This document shows positions 7,401 through 14,099 of a DNA stretch of 20,614 nucleotides, piece after piece (position 1 is the stretch's first letter; every line of letters starts with the position of its first letter). This DNA comes from CAYLPU01 sp964385635 (GTDB taxonomy: Bacteria; Chloroflexota; Anaerolineae; B4-G1), in assembly GCA_964385635.1 (NCBI GenBank), contig CAYLPU010000091.1, positions 1-20,614 on the forward strand. The letters run 5' to 3'. The notes beneath the pieces are model-generated. The model saw nothing but the letters and a program-made list of their open reading frames with translations. It ran no database searches and was not told the origin of the DNA. The position numbers were made by a program, and so were the translations under genes.

Positions 7401-9112
7401 GCATCCACCACGAAGGCCATCCCCGTCACCGCGTCGCCAGCGGCAAAGATGCCCTCGACGCTGGTTTTCATCGTGTTCTCGTCCACAGCGATCTGACGGC
7501 CATTGGAGGTCCGCTCGATGCTCTCCGGGATGCACTCCAGATTGGGCCGGGCGCCAATGGCCGAAATGACCACATCGGCATCCATCACAAACTCTGACCC
7601 CTCGATGGGAACCGGACGACGCCGCCCGCTTTCATCCGGCTCGCCCAGTTCCATGCGAATGCATCCCAAACCGCAGACATTGGCCTCCTCGTCGGTGACC
7701 ACCTCCACTGGCGAGACCAGCCAGTCGAAGATCACGGCGTCCTCTCCGGCCTGGCGGAACTCGGCTTCCTGGGCCGGCATCTCCGCCTCGGTGCGGCGAT
7801 AGGCGATGCGTACCTCGGGCGGGTCGCCGCCCGCCTCGTCAGCCTGCATGGTGCCGATGCGCACCGCCGTGCAGGCCGTGTCCATCGCCACGTCGCCACC
7901 GCCCAGCACGATCACCTTCTTGCCCATCAGATCGGGGTAGCGCCCCAGGCTGGTCTCGCGCAAGAAATCGTTCGCCAACAGCATCTGCGGCAGGTCAACG
8001 CCAGGGATGGAGAGTTGTACGTCGGCGTGAGCACCGATGGCCACGAAGACGGCACTGTAACCGTCGTCTTTGAGCGCCACTACGTCGTCCACCCGGGTGT
8101 TCAGTTTCAGTTCAATGCCCAGGTCTATGATCTCGTCTATCTCACGCTGCAACAGGTCGTGGGGCAACCGGTACGCGGGGATACCCACGCGCATCATGCC
8201 GCCGGCCACCGGCAGCGCCTCGAAGACCGTCACGTCGTGCCCCTTGAGCCTGAGGTCCTGGGCCACGGTCAGGCCGGCCGGGCCGGAGCCGACGACGGCC
8301 ACACATTTACCTGTAGAAACCGGGTTTTTCGGAAAAAACCCGGTTTCTTCCGCGTGGTTGGGCCGGAAGGCCTCGGCCACCTCTTCGGGATGCTCGAAGG
8401 CCCAGTCGGTGACGAAACGCTTGAGCCGCATGATGCTGACCGGCTCGTCAACCTGCCCCCGCGAGCAGGCGTCCTCGCACACGTGGTTACACACGCGCCC
8501 GCAGACCGCAGGGAAGGGGTTGTCCTCCTTGATCGCCCGGTAGGCGTCGGCGAAGCGACCCTCGCGGATCAGCGCAATGTAACCCTGCGCCCGCTGCCCG
8601 GTGGGACAGGCGTCGCGGCAAGGAGCACGCCCGTGCTTTTCGATGACGTAGGCGTTGGGTATCGCCTGCGGGTAGAGCCTGTAGACCGCCTGCCGCTCGG
8701 ATAGGTCAGCGTTGAACTGGTCGGAACAGGTGATGGGACAGACTGCCGCGCAGTCGCCACAGCCGGTGCATTCGTCCACGACGACGTAACGCGGCTTCTG
8801 GCGCACGCGCGCCGTGAAGTTGCCCGGCTCGCCTGCGACGCTCTCCAGTTCGGCGTAGGTCATCACCTCGATGTTGAGGTGCCGGCCGCACTCCACCAGC
8901 TTGGGCGAGAGGATGCACATGGCGCAGTCGTTGGTGGGGAACGTCTTGTCGAGTTGCGCCATCGTGCCGCCGATGGCGGGGCTTCTGTCCAGCAGGTATA
9001 CCCTGAACCCGGCTTCCGCCAGGTCCAGCGATGCCTGGATGCCTCCAATGCCAGCACCAACGACCAACGCTGCACCGACTTCACCACTGTTATCCTCAGA
9101 GGACTTTATCAT
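4493..9112 (-). CDS. hdrA: Giant double HdrA with GltD/NfnB-like module
   Basis: This 1539-residue flavoprotein joins several units. Residues 1-126 are an HdrA FAD-binding start (GAGIGGIQAS, NDCAMCILSP) with a ferredoxin motif (CTGCGDCAAVCP). Residues 155-590 are GltD/NfnB-like: CRDACPTGQRAQGYIAL, CGRVCNHVCEDAC, an FAD motif VGSGPAG near 274 and an NAD(P) motif LGGGDVAMD near 403. Residues 650-940 return to HdrA, with IQCVGSRD and CSSVCCMYA. A second, nearly complete HdrA follows from 957 (VGVFICHCGINIG), with IGGGLAGM at 1100, CSRICC at 1277 and two C-terminal 4Fe-4S motifs (1470-1512). HdrA is the flavin-bifurcating subunit of Hdr complexes; the GltD-like part suggests direct NAD(P)H use. 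AGGAG precedes the start. Low-complexity stretches at about 256-268, 1199-1207, 1249-1258 and 1343-1356 come from repeat insertions. Confidence 0.88.
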   Translation of the reverse strand: MIKSSEDNSGEVGAALVVGAGIGGIQASLDLAEAGFRVYLLDRSPAIGGTMAQLDKTFPTNDCAMCILSPKLVECGRHLNIEVMTYAELESVAGEPGNFTARVRQKPRYVVVDECTGCGDCAAVCPITCSDQFNADLSERQAVYRLYPQAIPNAYVIEKHGRAPCRDACPTGQRAQGYIALIREGRFADAYRAIKEDNPFPAVCGRVCNHVCEDACSRGQVDEPVSIMRLKRFVTDWAFEHPEEVAEAFRPNHAEETGFFPKNPVSTGKCVAVVGSGPAGLTVAQDLRLKGHDVTVFEALPVAGGMMRVGIPAYRLPHDLLQREIDEIIDLGIELKLNTRVDDVVALKDDGYSAVFVAIGAHADVQLSIPGVDLPQMLLANDFLRETSLGRYPDLMGKKVIVLGGGDVAMDTACTAVRIGTMQADEAGGDPPEVRIAYRRTEAEMPAQEAEFRQAGEDAVIFDWLVSPVEVVTDEEANVCGLGCIRMELGEPDESGRRRPVPIEGSEFVMDADVVISAIGARPNLECIPESIERTSNGRQIAVDENTMKTSVEGIFAAGDAVTGMAFVVDAIGAGHKAARAMDAYLRGEPMPGPEPQLPVAELTEEDIARKRAAGQIVEGVRACTLEVSPDERVHSLCEVCGPMTEEQAIAEAKRCLQCGVCSECNQCVYACQKHCIDHDMREEVIELNVGVVLLVPGLETMPGDIRPELGYGRLPNVVTSIEFERMLSASGPWGGVVQRPSDREHPHKVAFIQCVGSRDISCDHGYCSSVCCMYATKEAIIAKEHAPDVEPTIFYMDIRSFGKGFERYIERAEQEYGVRYVRSMVSAITDAPGTGNLRVRHATADGKNVEEEFDLVVLSVGLKPPEGTRELAERLGVGLNEYGFAESPSFWPGQTTRPGIFVAGPFSEPKDIPETVVEASCAAAQASALLADVRGTLTEERVWPEERDVSDEDPRVGVFICHCGINIGAVVDVPEVVEYATGLPNVVYAEENLYTCSQDTQERIRELIEEHGLNRVVVASCTPRTHEPLFQETIRGAGLNPHLFQLANIREQDSWVHRDNHRSATEKAKELVRMAVAKSQQLCSLDRGVSDVNHRALVIGGGLAGMTAALSIAEQGFEVTLVEREAELGGNLRHIYTALPAECGGVGVWGDGDPQALLKRTIEAVSANPRISVLTGAEVVDVGGYLGQYCTMVKLADPSAGSGQDGRQEEIQHGVTVVATGARQIEPQEYLYGQDERVITQRELEAQIENLQIANLQSIVMIQCVGSRDEEHPYCSRICCTEAIKNALAIKERSPDTQVYILYRDIRTFGFKERYYREARRKGVIFLQYDKDQKPEVKTIAHSPKLPNSQTPKLQVDVVVQPEGEAFTIGADLVVLSAGIEPNVDNETLAQRLKVPLNEDGFFLEAHVKLRPLDFAADGVYLCGLAHSPHFLDETIAQAQGAAVRAVSLLARDQLDATPIVACVDPLLCTACGLCVETCPYGARVLEPGATYAEVIEVLCQGCGACIAACPNKASQQKGFGTGQVYKMLDAMTVTLGE
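5047..5084. repeat. GGAGTTTG octamer array inside hdrA
   Basis: Four exact GGAGTTTG octamers are followed by a partial copy. In the coding frame they give SPKLPNSQTPKLQ, which interrupts the HdrA domain. An array of 8-base units can change length out of frame, so this is a potential slippage site. Confidence 0.8.
5337..5372. repeat. GATTTGCAGATTT-type repeat inside hdrA
   Basis: Overlapping copies of GATTTGC and CAGATTT occur in tandem. On the coding strand they encode IENLQIANLQ just before IVMIQCVGSRD, a position where HdrA proteins normally have a short linker. It looks like another in-frame low-complexity insertion. Confidence 0.65.
5497..5518 (-). repeat. Short dispersed repeat, family A, inside hdrA
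   Basis: The 22-bp unit (CCTTCGGCAGG with CTCAGGACAAG on the minus strand) is in frame and encodes about DPSAGSGQD in the second HdrA half. It closely matches 9577-9598. Confidence 0.75.
8316..8347. repeat. Palindromic repeat, family B, inside hdrA
   Basis: Perfect 14-bp arms GAAACCGGGTTTTT (8316-8329) and AAAAACCCGGTTTC (8334-8347) surround a 4-base loop. The element is translated in frame as ETGFFPKNPVSTG, between the Fe-S domain and the FAD motif of the GltD-like module. The RNA hairpin would be very stable. Confidence 0.85.
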
Positions 9113-9150
9113 CTCGTCTCCTAAACCTTAGAACTCGCCTGAGTGACCAG

Positions 9151-9208
9151 CTACTCCCTACTCCCTACTCCCTACTCCCTACTCCCTACTCCCTACTCCC
9201 TACTCCCT
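9151..9208. repeat. CTCCCTA heptamer array
   Basis: About eight tandem copies of the heptamer fill the gap between the HdrC-HdrB fusion gene and the giant hdrA. The array begins within the last codons of the upstream gene: its stop codon TAG (9202-9200) is part of the first repeat. Confidence 0.9.
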
Positions 9209-10501
9209 GCGTTCCATGGCCTTCCAGACCAACTCTGTCACGTCCATCACCCGTATGCGCGCGCGACGTGCCTGCTCGTGGCGGCGCACCGCCGCTGTCA
9301 GCGTGCGCTCGCACTGCTGGCAGGCAGAGATGATCACCTGCGCGTCCACCTCATAGGCCCGGTCAATCCGGCGCAACGATACGTCAGAGACGACGTCCGG
9401 ATCGAAACTTTCCAGGTTGCCCCCGCCGCCACAGCACTCGGAGATCGGCCCATAACTGCTCATCTCCACGAAAGTGAGGCCGGGGATACTCCGCAATACC
9501 TGGCGGGGTGGTTCGAAGACGCCGCTCTTGCGCCCCAGGTCACAGGGGTCATGATAGGTCACTCGCAGGTCCATCCCCTTCGGCAAGCTCAGGGCAGGCT
9601 CTCCCAACTCAATGGCTCCCTGCGCGATCATCTCGGCCATCAATTCCGTAGCGTGCAGTACTTCCAGGCCAATTTCCTCCTCCAGTACGTCCGGGTAGAC
9701 GTGCTTCCACATGTGATAGCAGGAAGGACACGCGAAGACGACGCGGGAAGCGCCGAGTTCCTTGACCTGGGTGACGTTATGCCGGATCAGCGCCTTGGCC
9801 TCCTCCAGCCGTCCCATTGAGAGCAGGGGGTAGCCACAACACCACTCCTGTCCTCCCAGCGTGGTGAAATCAGCGTTGCTCGCTTCCAGAATCGAGGTGA
9901 ATGCCTGGGGCACGCGGTAACTGCGGGGGAAGAAAGAGGCGACACAGCCGACGAAATAGACGATCTCGGCTCCTTTTTTGCCCTCCAGCCCGGGTGGAAT
10001 GTGCTCCAGGTTCTGGCTCCAGATCAGCCGATCGCTGTTGTCGTCGCCGCTAATATTGTGCTCTGCCGTGATGGTCTGGCTCAGGTGATTGAGGCGCGAG
10101 ATGCCTTCGCACAGCCGGTCGTCAATCACCGTCTCAGGTCGTTGCACCAGGTAGTCGGCCAGGAGTTCGCGCAGTTCCTGACAATCTTGAACCCGGTAGC
10201 CGGTCTCGCCCGCTATTTCCTTGAGCGCGATCATCACTTCGTTGATGTCAATCTCGTTGGGACAAAACGCGCCGCACATCTCGCACCCCAGGCAGAGCCA
10301 GGGGTCCCGGCTGCTCAGTAACCGTTCCTGCTGCCCGAATTGGATCAGGCGCAAGATGCGGTCAGGCCCGTACTCCATGGCAAAAGCGGCAGGACAGCCG
10401 GCCGTGCACTTGTGGCAATGATAACACAATTGTATAGTTTGTCCGCTGAGATCATTTACCCGGTTTGTGAGTGATGCTTCACTAACTAATCCCTGACCCA
10501 T
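9200..10501 (-). CDS. HdrC-HdrB fusion (HdrD/BamD-like)
   Basis: The 433-residue protein has an N-terminal HdrC part with two 4Fe-4S motifs (C26/29/32/36 and C70/73/76/80), then an HdrB part with two CCG domains. The first CCG set is C186, C221-C222-G and C258xxC261; the second is C320, C356-C357-G and C394xxC397. In HdrB these cysteines hold the two non-cubane [4Fe-4S] clusters that cleave the heterodisulfide, so this is the likely substrate-reducing subunit. The natural substrate here is unknown; a bacterium would not be expected to make coenzymes M and B. GGAGGAG precedes the ATG at 10501. Residues 301-309 (EPALSLPKG) come from a family A repeat. Fused HdrCB proteins also occur as BamD in benzoyl-CoA reductase complexes. 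Confidence 0.88.
   Translation of the reverse strand: MGQGLVSEASLTNRVNDLSGQTIQLCYHCHKCTAGCPAAFAMEYGPDRILRLIQFGQQERLLSSRDPWLCLGCEMCGAFCPNEIDINEVMIALKEIAGETGYRVQDCQELRELLADYLVQRPETVIDDRLCEGISRLNHLSQTITAEHNISGDDNSDRLIWSQNLEHIPPGLEGKKGAEIVYFVGCVASFFPRSYRVPQAFTSILEASNADFTTLGGQEWCCGYPLLSMGRLEEAKALIRHNVTQVKELGASRVVFACPSCYHMWKHVYPDVLEEEIGLEVLHATELMAEMIAQGAIELGEPALSLPKGMDLRVTYHDPCDLGRKSGVFEPPRQVLRSIPGLTFVEMSSYGPISECCGGGGNLESFDPDVVSDVSLRRIDRAYEVDAQVIISACQQCERTLTAAVRRHEQARRARIRVMDVTELVWKAMERRE
9577..9598 (+). repeat. Short dispersed repeat, family A, inside the HdrCB gene
   Basis: The 22-bp unit starts CCTTCGGCAAGCTCAGG. On the coding (minus) strand it is in frame and encodes PALSLPKG between the two CCG domains. 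Confidence 0.75.
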
Positions 10502-10514
10502 TCCTTACTCCTCC

Positions 10515-10549
10515 CCAATCTCCAATCTCTAATCTCTAATCTCCAATCA
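10515..10549. repeat. CCAATCT/CTAATCT heptamer array
   Basis: Five tandem heptamers (CCAATCT twice, CTAATCT twice, CCAATCA) lie between the mvhD stop codon and the ribosome-binding site of the next gene. The stop codon TAG directly abuts the array. Confidence 0.85.
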
Positions 10550-10975
10550 CTAAACCATCCAAGGCTGCTCAATCGGTCCTAGCGCCTTCACTTCTTTCTT
10601 CACCTCTTCTATCAGACGAGGCAGTATGCCCCTTTCCGCGGTCGAGATGTGGGCGAATCTTGCTCTCCCTTTCATCACTCCGGCGGCTTTCAGGACCGTT
10701 TGCAGGACGGCTATCCTATTCTCTGCCATCAGGTTGCCCTGCTTGTAGTGACAGTCCCCCAGGTGACAGCCGGCTACCAGCACGCCATCTATGCCTTCCT
10801 GCAAGGCCATCAAGACGTGCAGTGGGTCCATCCTTCCCAGGCAAGGAATCTTTATGATCCGAACGTTGGGCTGTTCCTGAACCCCGGCAATGTCAGCCCG
10901 ATCAAGTTCGGAGTATAGGCACCAATCGCACAAGAAGACTACGATCCTGGGTTCCCAATCTCGTTCACTCTCCAT
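10550..10975 (-). CDS. mvhD: MvhD/BamF-like iron-sulfur subunit
   Basis: This 141-residue protein belongs to the delta-subunit family of methyl-viologen-reducing hydrogenase. It shows CDWC (C16-C19) near the N-terminus, IPCLGRMDPLHVLMAL around C45 and GCHLGDCHY (C70, C75). In MvhADG-HdrABC the [2Fe-2S] MvhD links the electron donor to HdrA. No hydrogenase gene is nearby, so here it should join HdrA to the other redox modules. Its start overlaps the end of hdrC by 11 bases, implying coupled translation. It diverges from the MvhD domain fused to the selenocysteine HdrA, which keeps CNWCSYPGADLAGTS. All candidate ligand positions are Cys here. Confidence 0.85.
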   Translation of the reverse strand: MESERDWEPRIVVFLCDWCLYSELDRADIAGVQEQPNVRIIKIPCLGRMDPLHVLMALQEGIDGVLVAGCHLGDCHYKQGNLMAENRIAVLQTVLKAAGVMKGRARFAHISTAERGILPRLIEEVKKEVKALGPIEQPWMV

Positions 10976-11591
10976 TCTCTATTCTCCATTCTCCTCCATT
11001 CCCCATCTCTTCTGCGAACCCTCTGATCTGAGCGACGATCGTGTCGTCGCCGATGTCTGTCAGGCTGATAGCAGAAACCGGGCAGGTGGTAGTGCAAATG
11101 TTACACCCCTGGCAGAGAAACTTGTCCACTTTGGGCAAGACTCTCCGTTGTCTCAGCGTCTGTTGTATCGTCACCCACCTGGGCGTCAACTCGATGGCTT
11201 CGTAAGGGCAAGCCTGAGCACACATGCCACAGCCGGCACATGCCCGTTCATTCACCTGAGCGATGGGCCCTATCGGCTCGTATCCCTCACGGATAGCCAC
11301 GCTGCGAATCGCCTTCATCAGATCCGAAATGCGCACATCTTGGGGGCAGCGCCGGTAACAGATATCGCAGGCCGAACAGAGCCAGATGAACGGGCTGGAC
11401 AGAACCTCGTCCCTCATTCCCAGCATCACCATCCTGATAATACGGCGCGGGTTGTATTTCTCCTCCACCCATTTGATAGGACAGGCGGCCGTACAGGTTC
11501 CGCAGGAGAAGCAGTACGTTATTTTTTCGCCGCCAGGGGAGGCGCGAACTTGATCAGCAAAGGTCTCATCAGGTGACCCGTGGCCCACCAC
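10965..11591 (-). CDS. hdrC: HdrC-like protein with four 4Fe-4S motifs
   Basis: The 208-residue protein carries an HdrC core (CFSCGTCTAACP, C27-C37; CSACDICYRRCP, C72-C82) plus two more ferredoxin motifs (C118-C128 and C160-C170). It should carry electrons between HdrA and HdrB-type subunits. An upstream ATG at 11714 exists, but I chose GTG at 11591 (or 11588): AGGAGGT lies 5 or 8 bases upstream, the start follows the hdrA stop by one base, and the conserved sequence starts only afterwards. The last residues (WRIENGE) are encoded by a heptamer array rather than conserved sequence. It overlaps the next gene, mvhD. Confidence 0.87.
   Translation of the reverse strand: MVGHGSPDETFADQVRASPGGEKITYCFSCGTCTAACPIKWVEEKYNPRRIIRMVMLGMRDEVLSSPFIWLCSACDICYRRCPQDVRISDLMKAIRSVAIREGYEPIGPIAQVNERACAGCGMCAQACPYEAIELTPRWVTIQQTLRQRRVLPKVDKFLCQGCNICTTTCPVSAISLTDIGDDTIVAQIRGFAEEMGNGGEWRIENGE
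10970..11000. repeat. CTCCATT heptamer array at the hdrC-mvhD junction
   Basis: Heptamers CTCCATT, CTCTATT, CTCCATT and, after three bases, CTCCATT run through the last codons of hdrC and the start codon of mvhD. The array supplies coding sequence to both genes. Confidence 0.75.
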
Positions 11592-11592
11592 T

Positions 11593-14097
11593 CTACACCT
11601 CCTGCCCAATGATAGCCGCTTTGAGTTTGTCCGCATACGCCAACGCTTCCTCGACTTGTGGCGCCTCGCGCATCCGGCGGGCACGTTTTTCCATCTGGGG
11701 GCGCATGCGCTCAATCTCCGCCAGCAATTCTTCTTTGGGGATCGAGTCCAACGTAGCCTGCATCTCGTTGATCACCTGTGCATACTTGTCGCCTTCAGCC
11801 GCGCTCATCCACTCGATGCGGAACCGTCCCGGTGTCATGCCCATTTTGCCAAACGCTTTTAGCAGCCGCTTGGCGCGTCTCGCTCCAACTGGCTGCCCGG
11901 TGATGTAGTGGCAGTCCTGCGAGTGACAGCCGGAAAAAAGCACCGCGCCCGCGCCCAGGCGGAAAGCCTCGTAGATGAAGTCGCTGTCCACGCGGGCTGC
12001 ACACATCACGCGCAGCCCGCGCTCGTTGGACGAGTACTCGAAGTGGCTGGTCCCGGCCAGGTCGGCGCCGGGGTAGGAACACCAGTTGCAGCGAAAAGTC
12101 AGGATCTTTTCCTCCGGCTTGTCGGCCAACAGAGCCCGGATCTGGGCCAGAATTTGCGCATCGGTGAAGTGTAACTGGGTAATCGCGTTATGGGGACACT
12201 CTGCCACGCAACCGCCGCAGCCGTGACACTTGGCAGTGACCACTTTGGCCGGCTTACCCTGCTCGTACTCGATAGCGCCGTAAGGGCACGCCTTGGCACA
12301 GAGGCCACACTTTTTACCCCGGGCGCTGATGCAGCGGTCTTCCCACACACTGGCCACGACCGGTTCAATCTCCCACTCGTCTGAGTGGAGCACCCGCCCG
12401 GCCCGCGACGACGCCGCCGACCCTTGTGCCACGCTGGCAGGAATGTCCTTGAGCCCCTGGCACGCGCCGGCCAGGAAAAGCCCGTCGGTCGGACAGTCCA
12501 TTGGGCGCAACTTGGGGTGGTACTCCATATACCATCCGCCGGGACTCTGGCTGAGATTGAGCAGCGAACTCATCGTATCAGCGTCGGGCTGCGGGATCGC
12601 CGCCTGGTTGAGCATCACCATGTCGTACTCGAGCTCGGTCACGTGACCCAGCGCCACATCCTCGGAATGCACAAAAAGATTGCGCGTTTCAGGGTCTTCG
12701 GTGATCAGGCTGGGACGACCCTGGGTGAAGTTTATGCCCATCTCGCGTGCCCGGTCGTAGAATGCCTCGTATCCCTTGGAGGGAGTGCGAATATCTATGT
12801 AGTAGATGGTGATCTCCATGTCTGGATGGGCTTGCTTCAAGAGAATGGCGTTTTTGATGGCGTACATGCAGCAGAAGTTCGAGCACCAGGGATTGAAACG
12901 TTTGTCGCGCGATCCGACGCAGTTGATGATGGCCATCTGCCTGGGGTGGGCACCGTCGCTGGGCCGGATCAGGTCCCCACTGGTTGGCCCGGCCGAGTTA
13001 TTGAGCCGCTCTATCTCCATTGCTGTGATCACATTGGGGAAGCGGCCATAACCATATTCCCCTATCACACTGGGGTCAAAGTGGCTGTAGCCGGTGGCGA
13101 CGATGATTGAGCCGATGTCTTCCCAGACCAGTTGATCCTCCAGGCTAAAGTCAATCGCCTCCAGCTTACCGCAGGCTTCGACGCATTTGTAACACTGGAT
13201 ACAGGCATCCATGTCAATGCTGTAGATGAGAGGCACCGACTGGCTCATTGGCACGTCTATTGCCTTGCGGGGGGCCAGATTCATCTCAAAATAGTTGGGG
13301 ACTTCGATGGGGCAGACAGGCACGCATTCGCCGCAACCGTTGCAGCGGTCTGCGTGCACATACCTGGACTTTTCGCGTAACAGCACTTTGAAGTTGCCGA
13401 CGAAGCCATCCACTCGCTCGACTTCAGTATACGTCCTCACATCCACCCTGGGGTGACGCGCCGCGTCAACCATTTTGGGGGCCAGAATTCATATACTACA
13501 GTCCATCGTGGGAAAGGTCTTGTTCAACTGCGCCATGACCCCCCCGATGGTCGGCTGCTTTTCTACCAGGACGGTCTCAATCCCCTGGTCGCCCAGGTCC
13601 AGCGCGGCGCTGATGCCCGCCACGCCCGCGCCGATGACCATCGCCCGCTTGGTGACGGGCACCTTGATCATGTCCAGCGGCGTGAGAAAGGAGGCCTTAG
13701 CGACGGCGGCAGCGGTCAGAGCCTTGGCCTTGGCCAACGCCCCTTCAGGGTCGTGGCCGTGCGCCCACGTGCATTGCTCGCGGATGTTGGCCATCTCCAT
13801 CAGGAAGGAGTTGAGGCCCGCTTCAGCCACAACGGCGCGGAAAGTCGGCTCGTGCATCTTTGGCGAACAGGCCGAAACCACCACCCGGTTCAGGTTGTAC
13901 TTCTCAATGTCCTCTTTGATGAGAGACTGACCGCTATCGGCACAGGCGTACAGCGTATCAGTCGCGTGGACCACGCCGGGCAGCGTCGCTGCGTAATCGG
14001 CCAAGACGCTGGGATCAATGACCCCGGCGATGTTGGACCCGCAATGGCAAACGTACACGCCAATGCGCAGGTCTTGGTTTCCGTTGTCTTCTGCCAT
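11593..14097 (-). CDS. hdrA: HdrA-MvhD fusion, probable selenoprotein (UGA at residue 203)
   Basis: Two same-frame halves join into 834 residues if TGA at 13491-13489 is read through. The first half has the HdrA N-domain (IGVYVCHCGSN) and the FAD motif GAGVAGISAAL, and ends TMDCSI; the second resumes ILAPKMVDAARHP. The giant HdrA here reads NDCAMCILSPKLVE, so UGA replaces the second Cys of CxxC. HdrA of Methanococcales is a known selenoprotein, to my memory near this residue number. Then come ferredoxin motifs (C252-C262), CVGSRD with CSNFCCMYA (409-410), two C-terminal 4Fe-4S motifs and an MvhD domain from about 668 (CNWCSYPGADLAGTS, GCHSQDCHY). Start ATG 14097 has AAGGAG five bases upstream and follows the Doc stop by two bases. 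The alternative is a nonsense mutation. Confidence 0.8.
13448..13491 (-). promoter_or_regulatory. Candidate bacterial SECIS element with its UGA
   Basis: On the coding strand, UGACGC (13468-13463) pairs perfectly with GCGUCA (13459-13454) around the loop GGC. Below it are an unpaired U (13469), a GG/CC pair block (13471-13470 with 13453-13452) and, after an internal bulge, CUGG/CCAG (13485-13482 with 13451-13448). The loop begins 27 bases after UGA. The published bacterial SECIS pattern asks for a G in the first two loop bases and roughly 16-37 bases from UGA to the loop; both hold. The E. coli fdhF element also has a bulged U in the stem. Folding was done by eye. Confidence 0.6.
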
Positions 14098-14099
14098 AA

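Noticed and set aside
8015..8704. Plus-strand frame of 229 codons and similar ones at 4460-5506, 5927-6445, 12385-13110 and 13453-14148
   Set aside because: All are antisense shadows of GC-rich hdrA genes and show no ribosome-binding site or family motif.
13474..13491. Frameshift splitting HdrA into two genes
   Set aside because: Both halves are in the same frame, with 18 bases from the TGA to the next ATG and the conserved sequence continuing without a gap. Only the UGA interrupts it.
10550..14097. Hydrogenase or methanogen origin because of the MvhD/HdrA names
   Set aside because: No large or small hydrogenase subunit is present. The ribosome-binding sites, the SECIS position inside the gene and the fusions fit a bacterium.
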